Source of the DNA: Pantoea sp. 1.19 | GTDB lineage: Bacteria > Pseudomonadota > Gammaproteobacteria > Enterobacterales > Enterobacteriaceae | Direction: 5' to 3' | DNA: 64,000 bases | Assembly (NCBI RefSeq): GCF_001922585.1 | Contig: NZ_MRBS01000003.1 | Coordinates: forward strand, 298,231 to 362,230 | Shown: one piece after another, positions 58,176 through 64,000 of the stretch | Layout of the letters: each line of letters opens with the position of its first letter | Position numbering within the stretch: position 1 is the first letter of the stretch | Translations under genes and position numbers: made by a program | The notes under the pieces: generated by a model | The model's input: only the letters and a program-made list of their open reading frames with translations | Told to the model about the DNA's origin: nothing | The model's database searches: none

Positions 58176-58203
58176 ACCGTCGCCGCCCGCGGGCGGCGAC
58201 GGT
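58176..58203. repeat. Perfect 28-bp palindrome between yciA and tonB
   Basis: Two 14-nt half-sites, ACCGTCGCCGCCCG and its exact complement, abut without a spacer. Folded, they give a 12-bp stem with a 4-nt loop. It ends one base before the tonB stop codon (58205), at the convergent ends of yciA and tonB. No T-run follows on either side. Probably a bidirectional terminator or mRNA-end stabiliser. Confidence 0.75.
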
Positions 58204-58204
58204 G

Positions 58205-58963
58205 TTATTCGATACTGCTGCCGCCGTCGATGCGGAACTTGATGGTCACGGTCACATTCGTGGCCGGCTTGTCCGGCGCATAGCGCCACTTCCGCATAGC
58301 CTGCTTTACTTCCCGTTCGAACCAGTTCGCCGGCTCAGCCGACAGGATCCGACTGTTCACGACCCGGCCGCTGCTGTCGACATCAAACGCCACCCGTACT
58401 TGCCCCTCTTTTCGCAGCGCCATCGCCCGCGGTGGATAGCCCGGCTTTGCCATACTGAGCAGCTGCGGGCCGCTTGAGACCGCACGATGCTCGGTCGGCG
58501 CCGCGGCGGCCTTCGGTGCGGTGGGGCGCGAGGTCTGAGGCTCCGCGCTCTGCGCGAAGGGATTCCGCTCGGCTTGCGGTGTTGTCCGGGTCTGCGGCTT
58601 TGCATCCACCGGCTTCGGCGAGGTTTTGTGCGGCTGCTCGACCTTTTTTACCGGCTTTGGCTTGGGCCTGGGCGTCGGTATCGCCACCGGTGCCGGCTTT
58701 GGCGGTTCGGGGACAGGCGCTGGCTCCGGCTCCGGCTCTGGCTCTGGCTCTGGCTCCGGCTCCGGCGCGGGCTGCGCTATCGCTGCCGGCGCCGGCGCGG
58801 GGGCCACCAGCGCCACGGCAATCGGCGCAGACGCTGTGGGCAGCTCAACCTTCTGATGAAAAGAGGCGTAGAGCAAACCGGCGATCACGCTGCCGTGCAG
58901 GGCCAGTGAGAGCAGCATGGGCAGTGAGAAGCGTCGGGTTATCGTCAGGGTTAGCGTCGTCAT
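58205..58963 (-). CDS. tonB: TonB energy transducer
   Basis: Couples the ExbBD proton motive force to outer membrane receptors for siderophores and cobalamin. The ATG at 58961-58963 gives 252 residues (E. coli 239). The N-terminal anchor LLSLALHGSVIAGLLYASFH contains the essential SxxxH motif. The periplasmic linker has about nine consecutive Glu-Pro repeats followed by Lys-Pro repeats (RPKPKPVKK). The globular C-terminus has GPQLLSMAKPGYPPRAMALR and EGQVRVAFDV. A promoter overlapping a Fur-box-like sequence precedes it. Confidence 0.96.
   Translation of the reverse strand: MTTLTLTITRRFSLPMLLSLALHGSVIAGLLYASFHQKVELPTASAPIAVALVAPAPAPAAIAQPAPEPEPEPEPEPEPEPAPVPEPPKPAPVAIPTPRPKPKPVKKVEQPHKTSPKPVDAKPQTRTTPQAERNPFAQSAEPQTSRPTAPKAAAAPTEHRAVSSGPQLLSMAKPGYPPRAMALRKEGQVRVAFDVDSSGRVVNSRILSAEPANWFEREVKQAMRKWRYAPDKPATNVTVTIKFRIDGGSSIE
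58722..58763 (+). repeat. Hexanucleotide tandem repeat in tonB
   Basis: Seven tandem GGCTCC/GGCTCT units, encoding Glu-Pro repeats of TonB on the minus strand. The mix of CC and CT units is regular. Such repeats can expand or contract in frame by slippage and so change linker length by two residues per unit. Confidence 0.85.
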
Positions 58964-58992
58964 AGTTCTGGCACAAAGAGAGTGAGGGGTCG

Positions 58993-59022
58993 ATTTTAAA
59001 TGCAAATAGCAATCAGTTTCAA
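58993..59022 (-). promoter_or_regulatory. tonB promoter with overlapping Fur-like box
   Basis: On the minus strand TTGAAA (59022-59017), an 18-nt spacer and TAAAAT (58998-58993). The plus-strand 19-mer at 59002-59020 matches the Fur consensus at about 12 of 19 positions and covers the -35 and spacer, as expected for iron repression. Confidence 0.55.
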
Positions 59023-59118
59023 TAACATCTCCTGCTCAGGGCGGTAAATTCCGTGATTGCACTTGTCAGGCCAATCGCTTACCGTGACGGCATGCCGTTA
59101 TCAACAGGAGCGAATGCC

Positions 59119-59415
59119 TTGCTGTATCTACTCTATGCCGAAGACCACGCCGACTCGCTGGAAAAACGCACCGCCGTACGACCGGCACACCTGGCGCGAC
59201 TGCAGGTGCTGCAGGACGAAGGGCGCCTGATTCTCGCCGGTCCCCTCCCCGCCGTTGACAGCAGCGATCCCGGCTCCGCCGGATTTACCGGTTCCGCTAT
59301 CGTCGCCGATTTCGCTTCGCTGGAAGAGGCGCAGGCGTGGGCCAATGCGGATCCCTACGTGGCGGCCGGCGTCTATCGCCAGGTGACGATCAAACCCTTC
59401 AGGCGGGTATTCTGA
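59119..59415 (+). CDS. yciI: YciI-family protein (TTG start)
   Basis: Small dimeric alpha-beta-barrel protein, 98 residues, exactly the E. coli length if it starts at the TTG at 59119, which has AGGAG 8 nt upstream. An in-frame extension upstream is not conserved, and the nearby ATG at 59114 is in another frame. Conserved: [34 protein letters not shown], and the active-site-like His and Asp in RPAH and AVDSSDPG. Function unsettled (YCII-related fold). E. coli order tonB-yciI-clsA is kept. Confidence 0.93.
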   Translation: MLYLLYAEDHADSLEKRTAVRPAHLARLQVLQDEGRLILAGPLPAVDSSDPGSAGFTGSAIVADFASLEEAQAWANADPYVAAGVYRQVTIKPFRRVF

Positions 59416-59454
59416 TCGCCGCCGCGGGCGTTAGCCGCCGGCGAGATCCGACGG

Positions 59455-59622
59455 CTAACGCGGGGTAATAAACAGAATCGCTCGCCGGTGCTGCTGGTTA
59501 TGCAGATAGCGAAAACTGTGTATGCGCCCGTAGCGGCGCGTTTGCCCTTCCAGCCAGCGGCTACGCCGCCGGTGTACCTGCCGCAGCATGCGCCAGCGGC
59601 TCACTTCCCGGGTTCGTTTCAT
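59455..59622 (-). CDS. yciY: YciY-family small basic protein
   Basis: 55 residues from the ATG at 59620-59622: MKRTREVSRWRMLRQVHRRR, SRWLEGQTRRYGRIHSFRYL and a short tail. This matches E. coli YciY (57 residues; MKRSRTEVGRWRMQRQASRR, KSRWLEGQSRR) at the same place between yciI and clsA on the opposite strand to clsA. Strongly basic, possibly nucleic-acid binding; function unknown. Confidence 0.88.
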   Translation of the reverse strand: MKRTREVSRWRMLRQVHRRRSRWLEGQTRRYGRIHSFRYLHNQQHRRAILFITPR

Positions 59623-59745
59623 GACAGCGTCTCTGAACAGATGGCGCGCCAATTATAGGGAAGTGAACGATGACAGAAAAGGTTTCGTGTCCGGCCAGAT
59701 GCACGTAAACTGCCAGTATCTGAGCGCGAACGGGATGTCCTCTTC

Positions 59746-61206
59746 ATGACCACTTTTTATACGTTGATCAGTTGGCTGTTACTGTTTGGTTACTGGCTAC
59801 TGATCGCGGGCGTCACGCTGCGCATTTTGATGAAGCGCCGGGCGGTGCCTTCGGCGATGGCCTGGCTGCTGGTCATCTACATCCTGCCGCTGGTCGGCAT
59901 CATTGCTTACCTCTCGTTTGGCGAATTGCACCTTGGCAAGCGTCGCGCCGAGCGCGCCCGCACCATGTGGCCCTCCACGGCGCGCTGGCTAAGCGACCTC
60001 AAACAGTGTTCGTCAATTTTTGCCAGCCAAAACAGCGATGTGGCCCGCTCCCTGTTTCAGCTCTGTGAAAACCGCCAGGGCATTGCTGGCGTGCGCGGTA
60101 ACCAGCTGCAGCTGCTCACCACCTCCGACGACACCATGAAGGCGCTGATCCGCGATATCGAACTGGCGCGCTACCACATTGAAATGGTGTTCTACATCTG
60201 GCAGCCGGGCGGCATGGCCGATGAGGTGGCCCAGTCGCTGATGGCTGCGGCGCGGCGCGGCGTGCACTGCCGCCTGCTGCTCGACTCCGCCGGCAGCGTC
60301 GCCTTCTTTCGCAGCGCCTGGCCTGGGATGATGCGCAATGCCGGCATTGACGTAGTTGAAGCGCTGAAAGTTAGCCTGCTGCGCGTTTTTCTACGCCGCA
60401 TGGATCTGCGTCAGCACCGCAAAGTGGTGCTGATCGATAACTTTATTGCCTATACCGGCAGCATGAACCTGGTGGATCCGCGCTACTTTAAGCAGGAGGC
60501 CGGCGTGGGGCAGTGGGTCGATTTGATGGCACGCATGGAGGGCCCGGTGGCCACCACGCTGGGGATCGTCTACTCCTGCGACTGGGAAATTGAGACCGGT
60601 AAGCGGATTCTGCCGCCGCCGCCGGCCGGCAATATCATGCCGTTTGAGCAGGAGAGTGGTCACACTATCCAGGTGATAGCCTCCGGCCCCGGCTTTCCGG
60701 AAGACATGATTCATCAGGCGCTGCTCACCGCGGTCTACGCCGCCCGCCAGCAGCTGATTATGACCACCCCTTACTTTGTTCCCAGCGATGACCTGCTGCA
60801 TGCGATCTGCACTGCGGCACAGCGTGGGGTGGATGTGACCATTATTGTCCCGCGGCGCAACGATTCGATGATGGTCGGCTGGGCCAGCCGCGCCTTCTTC
60901 AGCGAGCTGCTGGAGGCGGGAGTAAAAATCTACCAGTTTGAGGGCGGGCTGCTGCACACCAAAAGCGTTCTGGTCGATGGTCAGCTGAGCCTGGTCGGGA
61001 CGGTTAACCTGGACATGCGCAGCCTGTGGCTCAATTTTGAGATAACGCTGGTGATTGATGATGACGGTTTTGGCACCGATCTGGCCTGCGTTCAGGATGA
61101 TTATCTTGCCCGTTCGCGACGGCTGGATGCGCAGCAGTGGGCGAAGCGCCCCTACTGGCAGCGCCTGGTGGAACGACTGTTTTACTTCTTCAGCCCTTTA
61201 CTGTAA
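59746..61206 (+). CDS. clsA: Cardiolipin synthase A
   Basis: Condenses two phosphatidylglycerols to cardiolipin and glycerol at the inner membrane. 486 residues as in E. coli. Two N-terminal membrane helices ([18 protein letters not shown] and [20 protein letters not shown]) and two phospholipase-D HKD motifs: [18 protein letters not shown] and [18 protein letters not shown]. Its stop is 47 nt before yciU. Confidence 0.97.
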   Translation: MTTFYTLISWLLLFGYWLLIAGVTLRILMKRRAVPSAMAWLLVIYILPLVGIIAYLSFGELHLGKRRAERARTMWPSTARWLSDLKQCSSIFASQNSDVARSLFQLCENRQGIAGVRGNQLQLLTTSDDTMKALIRDIELARYHIEMVFYIWQPGGMADEVAQSLMAAARRGVHCRLLLDSAGSVAFFRSAWPGMMRNAGIDVVEALKVSLLRVFLRRMDLRQHRKVVLIDNFIAYTGSMNLVDPRYFKQEAGVGQWVDLMARMEGPVATTLGIVYSCDWEIETGKRILPPPPAGNIMPFEQESGHTIQVIASGPGFPEDMIHQALLTAVYAARQQLIMTTPYFVPSDDLLHAICTAAQRGVDVTIIVPRRNDSMMVGWASRAFFSELLEAGVKIYQFEGGLLHTKSVLVDGQLSLVGTVNLDMRSLWLNFEITLVIDDDGFGTDLACVQDDYLARSRRLDAQQWAKRPYWQRLVERLFYFFSPLL

Positions 61207-61253
61207 AACGTGCGCCATGACGTACGAAAGTCACAGCCCAGACAGGAACCATT

Positions 61254-61577
61254 ATGGATCTGAACAACCGCCTGACCGAAGATGAAACCCTCGAGCAGGC
61301 TTACGATATTTTCCTTGAACTCGCGGGCGACAATCTCGATCCGGCCGATATTATTCTGTTTAATTTACAGTTTGAAGAGCGCGGCGGCGCCGAACTCTTT
61401 GATCCCTCCGAAGACTGGCAGGCGCACGTCGATGATGACCTGAATCCGGATTTCTTTGCCGAGGTGGTAATTGGATTGGGAGAGCGCGACGGCGCGCCGA
61501 TAACCGACGTGTTTGCCCGCGTGCTGCTGTGTCGGGAAAAAGACCATAAGCTCTGCCACATTTTGTGGCGGGAATAA
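61254..61577 (+). CDS. yciU: YciU, UPF0263 family protein
   Basis: Acidic soluble protein of 107 residues (E. coli 109). Start [20 protein letters not shown] after AGGA. Conserved [20 protein letters not shown] and a Cys/His-containing end ([15 protein letters not shown]). A DNA-mimic role has been proposed for relatives such as HI1450; that is family knowledge, not visible here. Co-directional with clsA and closed by a strong terminator. Confidence 0.95.
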   Translation: MDLNNRLTEDETLEQAYDIFLELAGDNLDPADIILFNLQFEERGGAELFDPSEDWQAHVDDDLNPDFFAEVVIGLGERDGAPITDVFARVLLCREKDHKLCHILWRE

Positions 61578-61606
61578 AAAAAGCGGCGCCAGCGCCGCTT
61601 TTTTTT
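61576..61606. terminator. Bidirectional terminator between yciU and oppF
   Basis: A run of seven As, AGCGGCG, loop CCAG, CGCCGCT and a run of eight Ts. Serves yciU (+) and the opp operon (-). Confidence 0.95.
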
Positions 61607-61614
61607 GGCTTCGC

Positions 61615-62616
61615 TTATAGCGGATCTATCTTCAGGCAGGACACCGCATGACGGAAACTGCCTTCCAGCAGCGGGCGCGTTTTCGCACATTCCGGTCCGG
61701 CTATCGGACAGCGGGTGCGAAACACACAGCCTGAGGGCGGGTTGATCGGCGACGGTAGCTCCCCCTCCAGTAGCTGAATCTGCTTATCCCGCTCCAAGTC
61801 CGGATCGGGAATCGGCACCGCCGACATCAGCGCGCGCGTGTAGGGATGCTGCGGATCGTTATATACCGCATCGTAGGTGCCCAGCTCAACCGCATGGCCC
61901 AGATACATCACCAGCACGCGATCGGAGATGTGCTTCACCACCGCCAGATCATGGGCAATAAAGATCAGCGACAGGCCCATCTCGCGCTGCAGCTGCTGTA
62001 GCAGGTTGACCACCTGCGCCTGGATGGATACGTCCAGCGCCGATACGGGTTCATCACAAATAATCAGTTTGGGTTCGAGGATCAGCGCGCGGGCGATACC
62101 GATGCGCTGGCACTGACCGCCGGAAAACTCATGAGGATAGCGGTTAATCAGGTTAGGCAGCAGCCCAACCTTCAGCATCATCGCTTTCACCCGATCTTTG
62201 ATCTCCTGCCGCGTCATCTGCGGATGGTAGGTCCGCAGCGGCTCGGCGATGATTTCGCCGATGGTCATACGCGGGTTTAGCGAGGCCAGCGGATCCTGGA
62301 AGATCATCTGAATGTCACTGCGCGCCGCGCGCCACTCCGCTTCGCTCTGCCCCAGCAGGTCGCGGCCAAGCCAGGCGACTCGCCCTTCCGTAGCCTTGAC
62401 CAGCCCAATGATCGCCCGTGCCAGGGTTGACTTACCGCAGCCGGATTCGCCAACCACCCCCAGCGTTTCGCCTTCATACAGTCGCAGACTTACGCCGTCA
62501 ACCGCCTTCAGGGTTTTTGGCGGCTGCCAGAACCACTGGCGCCCGTCTTTAATATCAAAATGCACCTTCAGATCGGCGATTTCGAGTAACACGCGTTTTT
62601 CTTCGCTGCGGTTCAT
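61615..62616 (-). CDS. oppF: OppF, oligopeptide transporter ATP-binding protein
   Basis: One of two ATPases of the OppABCDF peptide importer. 333 residues (E. coli 334). Walker A is GESGCGKS, the signature [15 protein letters not shown] and Walker [12 protein letters not shown]. The C-terminal cluster [15 protein letters not shown] is the Opp/Dpp-type cysteine motif. It overlaps oppD by 4 nt. Last gene of the operon. Confidence 0.97.
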   Translation of the reverse strand: MNRSEEKRVLLEIADLKVHFDIKDGRQWFWQPPKTLKAVDGVSLRLYEGETLGVVGESGCGKSTLARAIIGLVKATEGRVAWLGRDLLGQSEAEWRAARSDIQMIFQDPLASLNPRMTIGEIIAEPLRTYHPQMTRQEIKDRVKAMMLKVGLLPNLINRYPHEFSGGQCQRIGIARALILEPKLIICDEPVSALDVSIQAQVVNLLQQLQREMGLSLIFIAHDLAVVKHISDRVLVMYLGHAVELGTYDAVYNDPQHPYTRALMSAVPIPDPDLERDKQIQLLEGELPSPINPPSGCVFRTRCPIAGPECAKTRPLLEGSFRHAVSCLKIDPL

Positions 62617-63614
62617 ACCACCTCCTCCACGGGCTTAAAGCAGGCGCGCAGGCGCCCTTCCCCGAACGCCTCAAGCGGCGGCGCGCTGGCGCATATCTCC
62701 ATCGCCCAGGGGCAGCGCGGCTGGAAAGGACAGCCAGTTGGCAGGCGCAGCAGGTTGGGTGGATTTCCCGGAATGGTCAGAAGCGACTCCCCTTCGGCGT
62801 CCAGTCGCGGCACCGCGTTGATCAACCCCACCGAGTACGGATGCGACGGAGAGTAAAAAACGTCGCGCGCCTGACCGTATTCCATGGTGCGCCCGGCATA
62901 CATCACCAGCACTTTGTCACAGATGCCGGCGACGACGCCAAGATCGTGGGTAATCATAATGATGGCGGTGTTAAACTCCCGCTTCAGTTCGTTCAGCAGG
63001 GTCATGATTTGCGCCTGCACCGTCACGTCGAGCGCGGTGGTCGGCTCATCAGCAATCAGCAGCTTTGGCCGGCACAGCAGCGCCATAGCAATCATCACCC
63101 GCTGCCGCATGCCGCCGGAGAACTCATGCGGAAACATCTTCATGCGCTTACGCGCTTCCGGCATTTTCACCGCGTCCAGCATGCGCACCGACTCTTCAAA
63201 TGCCTGCGCTTTGCTCATGCCTTTATGCAGCTGCAGTACTTCCATTAGCTGTTCCCCCACCCGCATGTAGGGATTCAGCGACGTCATGGGATCCTGGAAG
63301 ATCATCGCTATTTGTTCGGCGCGCAGCCGGTTTAGCGCAGCCTCCGGCAGATTCAGGATCGGCTTACCGTTGAACAGCGCCGAACCGTCAATGCGGCCGT
63401 TGCTGGCCAGCAGGCCCATCAGTGCGAAAGCGGTTTGCGATTTGCCCGAGCCGGATTCGCCCACAATACCCAGCGTCTCTCCGGCGCGCAGGCTGAAGTT
63501 GAGATCGTTAACCGCCGTCACGTCGCCGTCCGGGGTACTGAAGGTGACGCGCAGATCGCGCACGTCGAGCAGCGGCGGGTTTTCCGCCGCGCGGGGGATA
63601 TCAGTCTCGCTCAC
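62613..63614 (-). CDS. oppD: OppD, oligopeptide transporter ATP-binding protein
   Basis: Second ATPase of the Opp importer. The start chosen is the GTG at 63612-63614 (AAGGAG upstream), giving 333 residues (E. coli 337) beginning [18 protein letters not shown]; the upstream part of the frame overlaps oppC. Walker A is GESGSGKS, the signature [15 protein letters not shown] and Walker [13 protein letters not shown]. The C-terminal cysteines are in [15 protein letters not shown]. It follows oppC by 10 nt. Confidence 0.97.
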   Translation of the reverse strand: MSETDIPRAAENPPLLDVRDLRVTFSTPDGDVTAVNDLNFSLRAGETLGIVGESGSGKSQTAFALMGLLASNGRIDGSALFNGKPILNLPEAALNRLRAEQIAMIFQDPMTSLNPYMRVGEQLMEVLQLHKGMSKAQAFEESVRMLDAVKMPEARKRMKMFPHEFSGGMRQRVMIAMALLCRPKLLIADEPTTALDVTVQAQIMTLLNELKREFNTAIIMITHDLGVVAGICDKVLVMYAGRTMEYGQARDVFYSPSHPYSVGLINAVPRLDAEGESLLTIPGNPPNLLRLPTGCPFQPRCPWAMEICASAPPLEAFGEGRLRACFKPVEEVV

Positions 63615-63624
63615 AGAGCACTCC

Positions 63625-64000
63625 TTAACGGTCTTTCGGGTCGAGGGCGTCACGCAGGCCATCGCCAATAAAGTTGAAACAGAACAGCGTTACCACCAGA
63701 AACCCGGCCGGGAACAGCAGCAGCCACGGGGATACCTCCATGGAGTTGGCCCCGTCGCTTAACAACGCGCCCCAGCTGCTGAGCGGCTCCTGCGTGCCCA
63801 GTCCGAGGAAACTGAGGAAGGACTCAAACAGAATCATGCTGGGCACCAGCAGTGACGCGTAGACCACCACCACGCCCAGCACGTTAGGCACAATGTGTCG
63901 CAGGACAATTTTCGCGGTAGAAACGCCGCCAACCTGCGCCGCCTCAATAAACTCTTTGCGTTTCAGACTCAGCGTCTGCCCGCGCACGATTCGCGCCATA
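63625..64000 (-). CDS. oppC: OppC, oligopeptide transporter permease, 3' part
   Basis: C-terminal 124 or so residues of the second Opp permease; the gene continues beyond the right edge. The EAA loop [20 protein letters not shown] is intact. It is followed by two membrane spans ([20 protein letters not shown] and [20 protein letters not shown]) and the terminal [15 protein letters not shown]. An apparent ATG at 63999 is internal. Confidence 0.96.
   Translation of the reverse strand, partial: MARIVRGQTLSLKRKEFIEAAQVGGVSTAKIVLRHIVPNVLGVVVVYASLLVPSMILFESFLSFLGLGTQEPLSSWGALLSDGANSMEVSPWLLLFPAGFLVVTLFCFNFIGDGLRDALDPKDR

Overview
This 64 kb window is chromosomal DNA from a gram-negative gammaproteobacterium of the order Enterobacterales. 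Nearly every gene has a clear Escherichia coli counterpart and long blocks keep the E. coli order (tpx-tyrR-ycjFX-psp, sapABCDF-fabI, rnb-pdeR-osmB-yciH-pyrF-lapBA-pgpB-ribA-acnA-cysB-topA-sohB-yciK-btuR-rluB, yciO-rnm-trp, ompW-yciCBA-tonB-yciI-clsA-yciU-opp). The DNA is visibly G+C-rich. Separate trpG and trpD (fused in E. coli), a psp operon that runs into ycjX-ycjF without pspE, and an rpfF gene beside pdeR point away from the Escherichia/Salmonella group. An Erwinia/Pantoea/Serratia-like member fits better, but I cannot fix the genus.

Region 1 (1-13.9 kb): end of tpx; tyrR; the phage-shock genes pspABCD-ycjX-ycjF read leftward from a sigma54 promoter, with divergent pspF; sapABCDF; fabI with a strong terminator. 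Region 2 (13.9-18.6 kb) looks like an accessory insertion between fabI and rnb: a two-domain CMD-fold protein, a LysR regulator that overlaps it tail to tail, and a divergent YdeP-like molybdopterin oxidoreductase. A triple-arm inverted repeat lies in the divergent gap. Region 3 (18.6-26.2 kb): rnb, a CstA/YbdD transporter pair inserted before pdeR, then pdeR (PAS-GGDEF-EAL, the RpfR orthologue) abutting a convergent rpfF-like crotonase. The last two form a predicted fatty-acid (DSF/BDSF) quorum-sensing synthase and receptor module.

Region 4 (26.2-43 kb) is core: osmB, yciH, pyrF, lapB, lapA, pgpB, ribA, acnA, the small genes yciX and ymiA (located by translating the minus strand by eye), cysB, topA, sohB, yciK, btuR and rluB. 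The rluB leader holds mutually exclusive hairpins ending in a terminator-like element. Region 5 (43-46.1 kb) is a second accessory stretch, with an OppA/MppA-like peptide-binding protein and a trypsin-like lipoprotein preceded by A+T-rich DNA. Region 6 (46.1-54.6 kb): yciO, rnm and the complete tryptophan operon trpL-E-G-D-CF-B-A. Its promoter/operator and attenuator are visible, but the leader peptide has only one Trp codon. Region 7 (54.6-64 kb): a BON lipoprotein, ompW with a perfect FNR box, a YkgJ-like cysteine-cluster protein, yciC, yciB, yciA, tonB (with a hexanucleotide repeat coding Glu-Pro), yciI (TTG start), yciY, clsA, yciU, and oppF, oppD and the end of oppC.

I saw no rRNA, tRNA, CRISPR array, insertion sequence or prophage. 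The most interesting items are the RpfF/RpfR pair, the single-Trp trp leader, the putative rluB attenuator and the CMD/LysR/YdeP island. Start codons were adjusted by Shine-Dalgarno position and family alignment; several are GTG or TTG.
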